Positions 48,258 to 60,209 of a stretch of DNA of 64,000 bases are shown one piece after another. The number at the start of each line of letters is the position of its first letter. Position 1 is the first letter of the stretch. A model generated the notes under the pieces. The model was not told where the DNA came from and searched no databases. It worked only from the letters and a program-made list of their open reading frames with translations. Source of the DNA: AC-43 sp963728855 (lineage in GTDB: Bacteria; Actinomycetota; Actinomycetes; Mycobacteriales; Micromonosporaceae); contig CAVSLN010000001.1 of NCBI GenBank assembly GCA_963728855.1, positions 682,001 through 746,000 of the forward strand, written 5' to 3'. Made by a program: the position numbers and the translations under genes.

Positions 48258-49143
48258 GACCGAGGAGGAGCAGCCGCGCTCCGAGACCGACCTGGTGATC
48301 GTCACCGGCGTGTCCGGTGGCGGTCGCAGCACGGTGGCCCGCGCCCTGGAGAACGTCGGCTACTACGTGGTCGACAACCTGCCGCAGGCGCTGATGCTGG
48401 ACATGGCCGAGCTGGCACACCAGGCCGGCGGCGACGGCCCGGCACACCGCGATGGTGCTGGACGTGCGCAGCCGGGCGTTCTCCACCGACCTCGGCGGCG
48501 CGATCCAGGCGCTCAAGGACCGCGGCTTCTCCCCGCGCGTGGTGTTCGTCGACGCCGACGACGAGGTGCTGATCCGCCGGTTCGAGAGCGTACGGCGATC
48601 GCATCCGCTGCAGGGCGGCGGCCGGCTGGCCGAGGGCATCGCCGCCGAGCGGGAGCTGCTGGCCGAGGCGCGGGAGGCGGCCGACGTGACTGATCGACAC
48701 CAGCTCACCTCAACGTCAACCAGCTGCGTAGCCGGGTCGAGGAGCTGTTCGGCGGCGAGGACGCCCGGCGGCTGCGGGTGACCGTACTGTCGTTCGGCTT
48801 CAAGTACGGGCTGCCGCCCGACGCCGACTTCGTGCTCGACGCGCGGTTCCTGCCCAACCCGTACTGGGTTCCGGAGCTGCGCGAGCACACCGGACGCGAG
48901 CCGGACGTGAGCCGGTACGTGCTCGGGCAGCGGGGCGCGGCGACGTTCGTCGAGACGTACGCCCGGCTGATCAACGCGACCGCGCCGGGCTTCGAGCGCG
49001 AGGGCAAGCGGTACCTGACCGTGGCCGTCGGCTGCACCGGCGGCAAGCACCGCAGCGTCGCCATCGCCGAGGAGCTGGCCCGCCGGCTGCGCGAGCTGCG
49101 CCTGGTCGCCACCCCTCAGCACCGAGACCTGGGCCGCGAATGA
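48258..49143 (+). CDS. rapZ: RNase adapter RapZ family nucleotide-binding protein (frame breaks)
   Basis: The GTG at 48258 opens a RapZ-type protein: P-loop GVSGGGRSTVARALENVGYYVVDNLP with Arg in the Walker lysine position, as in other actinobacterial members. RRFESVRRSHPL follows, and the C-terminal sensor domain (FGFKYGLPPDADFVLDARFLPNPYWVPELR...VAVGCTGGKHRSVAIAEEL) is complete. In E. coli RapZ controls cell-envelope amino sugar synthesis via an sRNA; the actinobacterial role is less clear. Breaks lie near 48447 and 48700. The stop overlaps the next start (ATGA), giving the conserved order uvrC-rapZ-yvcK-whiA. Confidence 0.9.
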
Positions 49144-50080
49144 CGATCAAAGTGGTAGCGTTCGGCGGGGGACACGGGCTGGGCGCGTCGTTGCGGGCGC
49201 TGCAAGCAGCTCCCCGACCTGGACATCACGGCGGTGGTCACGGTCGGCGACGACGGCGGCTCCAGCGGGCGGCTGCGCGCCGACCGCGGCGTACTGCCTC
49301 CGGGTGACCTGCGGCAGGCGCTGGCCGCGCTGGCCGGCGACCGGACCCGCTGTCCGAGCGCACCGCCGAGCTGTTCCAGCACCGCTTCGACGGTGGGGAC
49401 CCGCTGGCCGGCCACCCGGTCGGCAACCTGGTGCTGTGCGGCCTGATGGAGCTGCTACGGCGACCCGGTCGCCGCGCTCGACCACGCGGCCGCGCATGCT
49501 CGAGCGCGTCCGGGCGGGTACTGCCGATGTCCCGGGTGCCGGTCGGGATCGAGGCCGACGTGCGGGGCGCCGACGGCGTCGGTGAGCCTGGTCCGCGGGC
49601 AGCACGCGGTCGCGGTGACCCGGGGCCACGTCGAGGTGGTCCGGATCGCCCCGGCCACCCCGCCGGCGTGCGCCGAGGCGGTGGCCGCCATCGATACGGC
49701 TGACTGGCTGGTCTTCGGCCCCGGCTCGTGGTACACCAGCGTGATCCCGCACCTGCTGGTGCCGCGAGCTGGCCGCGGCGATCCTGGCCAGCCCGGCGCG
49801 CCGGCTGGTCACCCTGAACCTCGCCGCCGAGAAGGAGACGGCCGGCCTTCCCGTGCCGGACCACCTGTCCGCCCTCGGCCGTTACCTGCCCGGCCTGCGG
49901 GCCGATGTGGTTCTTGCCGATGGAAAAGCCGTAGGTGACCCCGAACCGGTCCACCGTGCGGCAGAATCGCTGGGTGCCCGGCTCCTGCTGGCCCCGGTCG
50001 CGGTCGAGGACGGCGGGGCCCGGCACGACCCGTCCGCGCTCGCGGCGGCCCTGTCGCCCATCCTGGCCGCCACGTATTGA
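49140..50080 (+). CDS. yvcK: YvcK/CofD-like gluconeogenesis factor (frame breaks)
   Basis: The ATG at 49140 overlaps rapZ. The N-terminal Rossmann-like motif (KVVAFGGGHGLGASLRAL) and TVGDDGGSSGRLR are diagnostic of YvcK, which binds UDP-sugars and links carbon flux to cell-wall synthesis. Later landmarks are HPVGNLVLCGLMEL, DTADWLVFGPGSWYTSVIPHLLVP and LNLAAEKETAGL. Breaks lie near 49202, 49345, 49457, 49578 and 49767; the last 110 residues are in one frame ending at 50080. Joined, the protein has the normal length of about 310 residues. Confidence 0.9.
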
Positions 50081-50112
50081 CCGAGACCCCCGGTACGTGA
50101 GGTGACGAGACG

Positions 50113-51094
50113 ATGGCGATGACGGCTGCGGTCAAGGACGAGCTGAGCCGGGTGGACGTGCCCAAGCCGTGCTGCCGGCGCGCGGAGATGGCCGCCCTGC
50201 TGCGCTTCGCCGGCGGCCTGCACATCGTCTCCGGTCGGGTGGTCGTCGAGGCCGAGCTGGACACCGGCGCCGTCGCGCGCCGGCTGCGCCGGGAGATCGC
50301 CGAGGTGTACGGGTACCCGAGCGAGATCCACGTGCTCGCCTCCGGCGGCCTGCGCAAGGGCAGCCACTACATCGTCCGGGTGGTCAAGGACGGCGAGGCG
50401 CTGGCCCGGCAGACCGGCCTGCTCGACGTGCGCGGCCGCCCGGTACGCGGGCTGCCGCCGCACGTCGTGTCGGCCAGCATGTGCTGCGCGGTCGCCGCCT
50501 GGCGGGGCGCGTTCATGGCGCACGGCTCGCTCACCGAGCCCGGCCGGTCCTGCGCTCTGGAGATCACCTGCCCCGGCCCGGAGTCCGCGCTGGCGCTGGT
50601 CGGCGCGGCCCGCCGGATCGGCATCGTCGCCAAGGCCCGCGAGGTGCGCGGGGTGGACCGGGTGGTGGTCAAGGACGGCGACGCGATCGCCGCAGCTGCT
50701 CACCCGGATCGGGGCCCACGCCAGCGTGCTGGCCTGGGAGGAGCGGCGGGTCCGCCGCGAGGTGCGGGCGACCGCCAACCGGCTGGCCAACTTCGACGAC
50801 GCCAACCTGCGCCGGTCGGCCCGGGCCGCGGTCGCGGCCGCCGCCCGGGTCACCCGCGCGCTGGAGATCCTCGGCGAGGACGCCCCGCACCACCTGACCG
50901 GTGCCGGCCGGCTGCGGCTGGAGCACCGGCAGGCCTCGCTGGAGGAGCTGGGCGCGCTGGCCGACCCGCCGCTGACCAAGGACGCCATCGCCGGCCGGAT
51001 CCGCCGGCTGCTCGCCCTGGCCGACAAGCGCGCCCGAGATCTGGGCATCCCGGACACCGAAGCGGCCGTCACCCCCGAGATGCTCGCGGTCTGA
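50113..51094 (+). CDS. whiA: WhiA sporulation/cell-division regulator (one frame break)
   Basis: The ATG at 50113 gives the family N-terminus MAMTAAVKDELSRVDVPKPCC. The protein has a LAGLIDADG-like N-terminal domain (EMAALLRFAGGLHIVSGRVVVEAEL...CAVAAWRGAFMAHGSL) and a C-terminal HTH (LTKDAIAGRIRRLLALA). In Streptomyces WhiA with WhiB triggers sporulation septation. One base too many near 50695 splits the frame; the C-terminal half resumes as LLTRIGAHASVLAWEERRV. Position after yvcK is conserved across Gram-positives. Confidence 0.93.
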
Positions 51095-51289
51095 CGACCT
51101 GAGTCCCAGCGGTACCCACCCGGACGGCCTCCGTCGGCGCCGCGACAGCGAGTGAGCCATGAGTAGAGTCACCCTCGCCGTGCACGCGGACAGGCGGGGC
51201 TCCGATGAGCGGTTTGCACTGTTCGGCAGCGAGGCCGGGTCGCTCCGGCGGCCCAGCACATCACCGACTAGGGCAAGGAGATGGGTCCT

Positions 51290-52296
<1,007 letters not shown>

Positions 52297-52300
<4 letters not shown>

Positions 52301-53511
52301 GCACGACCCTCGACGACCTGCTCGGCGAGGGCGTCGTCGGGTCGGCGCGTGCTGGTACGCGCCGACCTGAACGTCCCGCTCGACAAGCAGACCGGCGACG
52401 ATCACCGACGACGGCCGGATCCGGGCCGTGCTGCCGACGCTGACGCGCGCTGCGGGACGCCGGCGCGAAGGTCGTGGTCGTGCTCGCACCTGGGCCGGCC
52501 GAAGGGCGCGCCGGAGCCGAAGTACAGCCTCGCCCCGGTCGCCGCGCCGGCTGGCCGAGCTGCTCGGCGGCGCCGGTGGCGCTTCGCCGACGGACACGGT
52601 CGGCGCCGTCTGCGCAGTCCACTGTGGACGGGTCTGGCGGACGGGCAGGTCGCGCTGCTGGAGAACCTGCGCTTCAACGCCGGCGAGACCAGCAAGGACG
52701 ACGCCGAGCGCGGGCGCGTTCGCCGGCCAGCTCGCCGCGTTCGCGCGAGTCCTACGTGGACGACGCGTTCGGCGCGGTGCACCGCAAGCACGCCAGCGTC
52801 TACGACGTGCCGGAGCTGCTGCCGCACTACGCCGGCGGCCTGGTGCTGCGCGAGCTGGAGGTGCTCAGCAAGCTGACCGGCGACCCGGCCCGCCCGTACG
52901 TGGTGGTGCTCGGCGGCTCCAAGGTCTCCGACAAGCTCGCCGTCATCGAGGCACTGCTGCCGAAGGTCGACGCGCTGCTGATCGGCGGCGGCATGTGCTT
53001 CACCTTCCTCAAGGCGCAGGGCCACGAGGTCGGCGACTCGCTGCTGGAGGACGAGAGCTCGACACCTGCCGGGAGCTGCTGGAGCGCTCCGCGGCAAGAT
53101 CATGCTGCCCGACCGACGTCGTGGTCGCCGACCGCGTTCGCCGCCGGACGCGGCGACCACGGACGCGTGCCGGCCGACGGCGATCCCCGACGGCTGGAAG
53201 GGCCTGGACATCGGCCCGGAGACCGTGGCGTGCGTTCGCCGAGGTGCTGGGCTCTGCCCGGACGGTGTTCTGGAACGGCCCGATGGGCGTGTTCGAGCTG
53301 GCCGCCGTTCGCCGCCGGTACCCGGGGCGTGGCCGAGGCGATCACCAAGGTCGACGGCTTCACCGTGGTCGGCGGCGGTGACTCGGCCGCGGCCGTCCGG
53401 GCGCTCGGGCTCGACGAGTCCGCCTTCGGCCACATCTCCACCGGCGGCGGCGCCTCCCTGGAGTACCTGGAGGGCAAGACCCTGCCCGGCGTCGCAGCGC
53501 TGGAGACCTGA
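52297..53511 (+). CDS. pgk: Phosphoglycerate kinase (frame breaks)
   Basis: A GTG at 52297 overlaps the gap stop. Recognisable blocks: VLVRADLNVPLD, SHLGRPKGAPEPKYSLAPVA, LLENLRFNAGETS, YVDDAFGAVHRKHASVYDVP, VVVLGGSKVSDKLAVIEALL, WNGPMGVFELAAF and the nucleotide loop VVGGGDSAAAVRALG. These cover both Rossmann domains. Many one-base breaks crowd 52345-52750 and 53055-53310, while 52750-53040 and 53330-53511 are clean. It makes ATP from 1,3-bisphosphoglycerate. tpiA begins two bases downstream. Confidence 0.92.
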
Positions 53512-53512
53512 G

Positions 53513-54311
53513 ATGGCTGCGAAGACGGACTGCCGACGCCGCCGGCCGCTGATGGCCGGCAACTGGAAGATGAACCTCAACCACCTCGAGGCCATCGCGC
53601 TGATCCAGAAGCTGGCGTTCAGCCTGACCGAGAAGCAGCTCACCGAGGTCGAGGTGGTGGTACTGCCGCCGTTCACCGACCTGCGCAGCGTGCAGACCCT
53701 GGTCGACGGGGACAAGCTGCTGCTCGGGTACGGCGCGCAGGACCTCTCCCCGTACCCGTCGGGCGCGTACACCGGGGACATCTCCGGCCCGATGCTGGCC
53801 AAGCTGGGCTGCCAGTACGTGGTGGTCGGCCACTCCGAGCGGCGCGCCTACCACCACGAGGACGACGCGCTGGTCGACGCGAAGGTGAAGGCCGCCCTGA
53901 CCAACGGGATCGCCCCGATCCTGTGCGTCGGCGAGGGGCTGGACGTCCGCGAGGCGGGCGAGCACGTGGCGCACTGCCTGGCGCAGCTCGACGCCGCGCT
54001 CGACGGCCTGAACGCCGGAGCAGGTGGAGAAGGTCGTCGTCGCCTACGAGCCGGTCTGGGCGATCGGCACCGGCAAGACCGCCACGCCCGAGGACGCCCA
54101 GGAGGTCATCGGCGCGATCCGGGCCCGGATCGCCGCGGCCTACGCCCGGGCCGACCGCCGAGCGGGTCCGCATCCTGTACGGCGGCTCGGTCAAGTCCGG
54201 CAACATCGCCGACATCATGGCGCAGCCGGACGTCGACGGCGCCCTGGTCGGCGGGGCGAGCCTGGACGCCGAGGAGTTCGTGCGGATCTGCCGGTTCCAG
54301 GAGCACAGTGA
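53513..54311 (+). CDS. tpiA: Triosephosphate isomerase (frame breaks near the 3' end)
   Basis: The ATG at 53513 follows pgk at once. Key motifs: NWKMN with the substrate Lys, VVVGHSERRAYHHEDD with the electrophilic His, AYEPVWAIGTGKTATPEDAQ with the catalytic Glu, and ILYGGSVKSGNIADIM binding phosphate. The first 170 codons are clean; breaks near 54020, 54160 and 54305 affect the rest. The stop is best placed at 54309-54311, giving an end RICRFQEH. It interconverts the triose phosphates and completes the gap-pgk-tpiA operon. Confidence 0.92.
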
Positions 54312-54423
54312 GCGCCGGCGCAGCGACACGTGCGGCCGCGGCGGCCACCGGTGCCGCCCCGCGCCCGGCTATCCTTGTCTCGCTGTCGAGGGCCGGCAGC
54401 GCTGGAGAGGACTCGCAGGCGCC

Positions 54424-54700
54424 ATGCGACCTGGTTCGCGTACACGCTGATCATGTTGCTGGTCATCACGAGCGTGCTGCTGACCCTGCTCATCCTGCTG
54501 CACCGCGGCAAGGGCGGCGGGCTGTCCAGCATGTTCGGCGGCGGGGTAGCTCCAGCCTGGCCGGGTCGTCGGTGGCCGAGAAGAACCTTGACCGGTACAC
54601 GGTCCTGGTGGGCATTATCTGGTTCGCCTGCATCATCGGACTCGGTTTGTGGCTTCGCTATCGTGTTGAAGCAGTTCCTGAACCGCTTTATCCGGCTTAG
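54424..54700 (+). CDS. secG: Preprotein translocase subunit SecG (frame breaks)
   Basis: Two membrane helices with the conserved loop are seen: WFAYTLIMLLVITSVLLTLLILL, then HRGKGGGLSSMFGGGV, then SSLAGSSVAEKNLDRYTVLVGIIWF and CIIGLGLWLR (read in pieces). SecG joins SecYE in the plasma membrane. The ATG at 54424 needs a small correction to reach the TWFAY frame, and there is another break near 54546. Its place directly after tpiA is the usual actinobacterial arrangement. Confidence 0.85.
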
Positions 54701-54792
54701 ACTGACGCGCGGCTCGGATTGATCCGGCCGCGCAGGTTTCTCGTCCTTCCTGTGCCCCGTCGGTGACCCCCCGACGACAGGAGCGAGTGACC

Positions 54793-55136
54793 GTGGCCAG
54801 TGGAAACGCCATCCGTGGCGTACGGGTCGGTTCCGGACCGATCCGCCCTGACGAGCGTTGTGAGCCGGTTCCCGTACGAGCGGTGTCCTACTGGTGCGCC
54901 AACGGGCACCAGACCGAGCCGCTCTTCGCGGCGGATGCCCCCGCGCCGGCGACCTGGGAGTGCCCGCGCTGCGGGCTGCCGGCGGGCAGGATGAGCAGCG
55001 CCCGCCCGGGCGGCCGCGCAGCGAGCCGTACAAGACGCACCTGGCGTACGTGAAGGAGCGGCGCTCCGACGCCGAGGGCGCGGCGATCCTCGCCGAGGCG
55101 CTGCGCCAGCTCCGCCAGCGCCGCGGCGAGGAGTAG
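54793..55136 (+). CDS. rbpA: RNA polymerase-binding protein RbpA (one frame break)
   Basis: The GTG at 54793 gives the family start VASGNAIRGVRVGSGP. The zinc-ribbon core (SYWCANGHQTEPLFAADAPAPATWECPRCGLPAG) is followed, after a one-base shift near 54985, by the basic linker and sigma-interaction segment EPYKTHLAYVKERRSDAEGAAILAEAL. RbpA stabilises the housekeeping-sigma holoenzyme and open complex in actinobacteria. Length (113 residues) is normal. It converges on the pgl gene, with only 20 bases between the stops and no visible terminator. Confidence 0.92.
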
Positions 55137-55155
55137 CCGCCGCCGCGAAGAGCAG

Positions 55156-55926
55156 CTACCGCAGGGAGCGGAGCCGGGGTCCGACCTGGGCGGCCGCCGC
55201 CCGGTCCAGCAGCCAGAGGGTACGGCTGACACCGCGTACCCCGGCCGCCGGTAACTGCACCGGGCCCGCGCCGGACAGCGCCATCCCCACCGCCCCAGCC
55301 TTGTCGGTCCCGGCGGCGATCAGCCACACCTCCTCGGCGGTGTTGATCGCCGGCAGGGTGAGCGTGGTACGGACCGGGGGCGGCTTCGGGCTGCCCCGCA
55401 CCGCCGCTACCGGCCGGCTCTCGTACGCCACCGGGTGCTCCGGGAACACCGAGGCCACATGCCCGTCCTCACCTACGCCGAGCAGCAGCAGGTCGAAGTG
55501 CGGCAGTACCTCGCTGCCCGGCCTCGACGCGGTGGCCAGCTCGCCCGCGTACCGGGCGGCCGCCGCCTCGGGGTCGTCGCCGTCCGGACCGTCGCTGGCC
55601 GGCATCGGGTGTACCCGGGCCGGGTCCAGCGGTACGCGCGTCCAGCAGCGCCGCCCGCGCCTGGGTCTCGTTGCGCTCCGGGTGCCCGGCGGGCAGGAAC
55701 CGCTCGTCGCCCCACCACACGTCCACCCGCGACCAGTCGACCGCGTCCCGCGCCGGAGCTCGCCACCACGGCGCGGTACACGGCGCGCGGCGATCCGGCC
55801 GCCGGTCAGCACGACCGACGCGACGCCCCGGTCGGCCTGCGCGTCGAGCAGCCGGACCACCAGCCGGGCAGCGACCGCCTGGGCCAGCACCTCCGGGTCG
55901 GCATGGACGACGACGCTCGCACTCAC
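55156..55926 (-). CDS. pgl: 6-phosphogluconolactonase (frame breaks)
   Basis: From the GTG at 55926 (VSASVVVHADPEVLAQAVAARL) the protein continues with VVLTGGR (phosphate loop), VDVWWGDERFLPAGHPERN, FDLLLLGVGEDGHVASVFPEH (catalytic His region) and LTLPAINTAEEVWLIAAG. Breaks of one base lie near 55795, 55765 and 55640. It hydrolyses 6-phosphogluconolactone, the product of Zwf, and is the last gene of the pentose-phosphate operon here (tkt-tal-pgi-zwf-opcA-pgl, minus strand). Confidence 0.9.
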   Translation of the reverse strand: MSASVVVHADPEVLAQAVAARLVVRLLDAQADRGVASVVLTGGRIAARRVPRRGGELRRGTRSTGRGWTCGGATSGSCPPGTRSATRPRRGRRCWTRVPLDPARVHPMPASDGPDGDDPEAAAARYAGELATASRPGSEVLPHFDLLLLGVGEDGHVASVFPEHPVAYESRPVAAVRGSPKPPPVRTTLTLPAINTAEEVWLIAAGTDKAGAVGMALSGAGPVQLPAAGVRGVSRTLWLLDRAAAAQVGPRLRSLR

Positions 55927-56003
55927 GGCAACGCCTCCGCTCGCTCCGTTGCTTGCGCCCACCCGTGCGCCGCGGGGCCCCACGTCGCTCACTGGCGAGC
56001 CTG

Positions 56004-56993
56004 TCACGACCCGCCCTCGCTGGCGGCGGCGAGGGCCGGGTCCTTCCAGATGTGCACCCGCGTGGGCGGAGCGCTCGTCGAGCCCGTCAACCCCGGCCAC
56101 GGCGCCGAGCGCCTCGGCGTAGACCTGGTCGGCGTCCAGCCGGCGCAGCTCCTCGGCCAACTCGTCGCCGAGCGGGCGGCGGACCAGCGGAAGCTGCCGG
56201 TCCTGCTGTCCGGTACGGCTGAACGTGGCCGTACCGTCCTCGCGGGTCAGCGCGAGCCGGTCGCCGTTGGCGCAGCTCCAGCGCTACGCTGCGCATGCGC
56301 GGGAACTCCGTCGGTCGGCTCCGCCGCCGGGGCGATGCTGCAGCCGCGCGGCCAGCCAGCCGCGCATCAGCGCCGCGGTCGGGTCGCGTTCGGGCGCCAC
56401 GACCGTTGCCCCGGTGACCTGCGCCTCGATCGTGTCGAAGGCGCCGGCGACCAGGGTGCGCCACGGGGTGATCCGGGTCCAGGCCAGGTCGGTGTCGCCC
56501 GGGGCGTAGTCGATCGCGCGCTGGCGCAGCGCGGCCACCGGGTCGGCGGCCTGGGCGGCGTCGGTGATCCGCCGGTCGGCCACCACGCCCAGGAAGTCGT
56601 AGGCGATGCGCTCCGGCGGCTCGCCGTGCCACCAGGTGACCACCGGTACGTCCGGGGCCAGCAGCGGCATCACCACGGACTCGGCGTGCAGGGCGAGCCG
56701 GCCGTACATCCGCATGACGACCGCCTCGCACGGGCCGAGCCGCCCGCCGACGACGATCTCGGCATCGAGCCGGTTGACGTCCCGGTGACGTCGGAGCGCA
56801 CCACGAGGAGCAGCCGGTACGGGTGCGCGGCGGCGGCGATCGTGGCGGCCGCCTCGGCTTCCCGTACCCGCTTCTCGTCCACCACGGCGACCAGCGTCAG
56901 CGCCAGCCCGCTGGTCACGCCGCCAGCGCTGCGCCGCTCGGCGGCCAGCGCCTTGACCACCTCGTTGCCGGTGGTGTCCCACAGGCCGATCAT
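56004..56993 (-). CDS. opcA: Glucose-6-phosphate dehydrogenase assembly protein OpcA (frame breaks)
   Basis: The ATG at 56993 overlaps the zwf stop (ATGA). The product begins MIGLWDTTGNEVVKALAAER and contains MYGRLALHAESVVMPLLAPDVPVVTWW and DLAWTRITPWRTLVAGAFD, the conserved OpcA core. It ends RVHIWKDPALAAASEGGS at 56004. OpcA allosterically activates G6PDH in actinobacteria and cyanobacteria, and here it is co-translated with it. Breaks lie near 56785, 56320, 56275 and 56065. Confidence 0.9.
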
Positions 56994-58512
56994 GCCCGCC
57001 TCCATGGCGTGCCGTCCCGGGCCAGCAGGTCGTCGGCGGCGTCGGGGCCCCCACTCGCCGGCCCGGTAGGTCTCCGGCTTGGTGCCGGCCCAGGCCGCCT
57101 CCAGCGGGTCGACCACCCGCCAGCTCTGCCTCGACCTCGGCGGCGTCCGGGAACAGCGTCCGGTCGCCGATGAGCACGTCCAGGACCAGCCGCTCGTACG
57201 CCTCCGGAGCGGAGTCGGTGAACGCCTCGCCGTACTGGAAGTCCATGGTGATGTCGCGGACCTCCATCGCCGTACCGGGCACCTTCGAGCCGAACTTGAG
57301 CGTCACCCCCTCGTCGGGCTGTACCCGGACCACCAGCTGGTTGTTGCCGAGCATCTCCACGTCGGCGGGGTGGAACGGCAGGTGCGGCGCCTTCTTGAAC
57401 AGCACCGCGACCTCGGTGACCCGCCGGGGCAGCCGCTTGCCGGCGCGGATGTAGAACGGCACGCCGGCCCAGCGCCGGTTCTGGATGCCGAGCTTCACCG
57501 CGACGTAGGTCTCCGTGGTGGAGTCCGGCGGTACGCCCTCCTCCTCCCGGTACCCGACGGCCCGCTCGCCGGCCACCCAGCCGGACAGGTACTGGCCGCG
57601 TACCGTGTCCGTGGTGATGTCGTCCGGCAGCTTGATCGCCTTGAGCACCTTGAGCTTCTCGGTCCGGATCTCCGCGGCGTCGAAGCTGGTCGGCTCCTCC
57701 ATCGCGACCATCGCGAGCAGCTGGAGCAGGTGGTTCTGCAGCACGTCGCGGGCCGTACCGGTGGCGTCGTAGAACGCGGCGCGGCTGCCGATCCCGACGT
57801 CCTCGGCCATCGTGATCTGCACCGAGTCGACGTACTTCGAGTTCCAGGTCGGCTCGAACAGCGCGTTGGCGAACCGCAGCGCCAGGATGTTCTGGACGGT
57901 CTCCTTGCCCAGGTAGTGGTCGATCCGGAAGACGTCCTGGCGCGGTGAACACGTCGTCGACCAGCTCGTTGAGCGCCTTGGCCGACGTCAGGTCCGTGCC
58001 GAACGGCTTCTCCACCACGACCCGCCGCCAGCCGCCGGCGACCTGCGTTGTCGGCCATACCGGGTGCGGGCCATCTGCTTGAGCACCATCGGGAACGCGG
58101 CCGGGGGGATGGACAGGTAGAACGCCGCGTTGCCCTGGATGCCGTGGGTGTCGCGCAGGTCGTCGAGCGTCTGGGCGAGGTTGTCGAACGCCACGTCGTC
58201 GTCGAACGAGCCCGGACGAACTTGATGTTGCCGGCCAGCCGGGCCCACACCTCGTCGCGCCAGGGGGTACGCGCGTGGCTTCTGGGCCGCGTCCTTGGCC
58301 AGCGCCTCGAAGTCGCCGTCGCCCCAGTCCCGCCGGGCGAAGCCGAGCACCACGAAGCCGGACGGCAGCATGCCCCGGTTGGCCAGGTCGTAGACGGCCG
58401 GGATCAGCTTCTTGCGGGCCAGGTCGCCGGTAACCCCGAAGATCACCAGAGCGCACGGCTCCGGGATCCGCGGCAGCCGCCGATCCTGCGGATCCCGCAG
58501 CGGGTTGCCCAC
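56990..58512 (-). CDS. zwf: Glucose-6-phosphate 1-dehydrogenase (frame breaks)
   Basis: The ATG at 58512 gives MGNPLRDPQDRRLPRIPEPC; the NADP motif is VIFGVTGDLARKKL. VVVEKPFGTDL precedes the catalytic RIDHYLGKE (split by a break near 57945), and the clean block 57150-57820 includes YIRAGKRLPRRVTEVAV. Breaks also occur near 58262, 58213, 58046, 57120 and 57045. It produces NADPH and phosphogluconolactone. It is translationally coupled to opcA downstream; pgi ends 18 bases upstream. Confidence 0.92.
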
Positions 58513-58530
58513 GGGCTAGGCCGTCCTCGG

Positions 58531-60209
58531 TCAGCGGATCCGCGCCGCGTCCACCAGCGGGTCACGCCCGCTGTCGCGGTCGGTCAGGTGCAGGTGCAGG
58601 AGCGGGCGTCCGCGGCCGGCCAGCGCCTGCCGGTCGCCGGCGGCCTGCGCGGCCTGCAACTCCCCGAAGGAGTAAGCGCACCCAGGCACGGCAGATCCTC
58701 GTTCGACCGCTCCGGTGATCTGCAGGAACGAGCCGACCTGCGGTCCGCCCTTGTGGTACTGCCCGGTCGAGTGCAGGAAGCGGGGCCCCCACCCGAAGGT
58801 GACCGGCCGGCCCCGGCTCGCCCGGGCGAGCGCGGGCCGCAGCTCGGCGACGTCGGCGTCGGCGAACCGGTCGAGGTAGGCCATCACGGCCAGGTACCCG
58901 CCCGGCGCGATGCCGGTGAGCAGCTGCCGCAGCGCGTCCTCCAGGTTGGCGGCCAGCGGCCCGAAGACCGCGACCGCACCGTCGTGGAACGACGGCGCCT
59001 CGCTGGGCAGCCCGGTCGCCAGGATCTGCTTGGTGTTGTCCTTGGACTCGGTCACGTTCGGCTGGTCGAACGGGTTGATCCCGAGGATCCGGCCGGCGAT
59101 CGCGGTCGCGTACTCCCAGGCGAGGAACTGGGCGCCGAGCGGGCCGTTGACGGCGACGTGCGGGCTGACCCCGCCGCCGGGTACGACCTCCGGCGGGAGC
59201 GCCCCGCCGATGCTGACGGTCAGCACGTCCTCGCCGGTGGCTCCCGGCGCGCCCGGGGACTCGACGACGACCGGGAGGATGCCCCGGCCGTGCTTGCCGG
59301 TGGACTCGGCGATCAGCTGCTCGGCCCAGTCGCCCAGGCCGGTGATGCCGGTGCCGTCGTCGACCAGCGCCAGCTTGTCGCGTGGCGAGCCGGCACTTCG
59401 GCCGGATCGGCCGGTCAACGCTTGCCCGTCGTTGACGACGGCCGCGCCGAGCGCCACGCCCAGCGCCAGCGCCGGGTTGTCCTTCTCCTCGGACAACGTC
59501 TTGTACAGCGCCTCGGCCTGGTCGAGCAGCTCGGCCACGTCGACCCCGGCCAGCGCGGTGGGTACCAGCCCGAACGCGGTCAGTGCCGAGTACCGCCCGC
59601 CCACGTCGGGGTCGGCGAGCACGACCGTGGCGCCCATCTCGCCGGCCGGTCGTCTCCAGCGGCGAACCCGGGTCGGTGACGATCACGAAGTGCCGGCCCG
59701 CCTCGGCCTCGGTGAGGCCGGAGTCGAGGAACGCCTGCCAGTACGCCCGCCGGTGGCTGTCGGTCTCCACGGTGGAGCCGGACTTGCTGGCCACCACCAC
59801 GACCGTCTCGCTCAAGCCGGTCGACGAGCGCGGTGGCCACCTGGCGCGGGTCGGTCGTGTCCAGTACGGTCAGCGGCCGGCCGAGCGTACGGGCGATGAC
59901 CTCGGGCGCCAGCGACGAGCCGCCCATCCCGGCGAGTACCACGTGCGTCAGGTCGGCCAGCTCGCTGCGCAGCTCGGCGAGGATGGGCAGCAGCTCCCGG
60001 CTGCGCCGGAAGGTGTCCACCCAGCCGAGCCGGATCTTGGACTCGGCCTCGGCGGCCGGACCCCAGAGGGTCGGGTCCTTGGCCACCAGCAGGCCCGGTA
60101 CGCCGGCCTGGACCAGCGCCGCCCGTATGTCGGCCGCGCCCGGCACCGTAGCGGCGCCGTGAACCGCCAGCCCCGCGGCGGCCTCAACGTCGTCCAGCAA
60201 TCCCGTCAC
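58531..60209 (-). CDS. pgi: Glucose-6-phosphate isomerase (frame breaks)
   Basis: A GTG at 60209 overlaps the tal stop (GTGA). Landmarks: VVLAGMGGSSLAPEVIARTL, TVVVVASKSGSTVETDS, GGRYSALTAFGLVPTALAGVDV (read across a break), GINPFDQPNVTESKDNTKQIL and FLHSTGQYHKGGPQVG. This is the roughly 550-residue type found in actinobacterial pentose-phosphate operons. Breaks lie near 59815, 59648, 59392 and 58690. It converts glucose-6-phosphate and fructose-6-phosphate and connects glycolysis to the operon's oxidative branch. Confidence 0.92.

Noticed and set aside
48258..49143. Arg in place of Lys in the RapZ P-loop as a sign of inactivity
   Set aside because: Actinobacterial RapZ proteins commonly have GRST or GRGT here, so this is a lineage trait.
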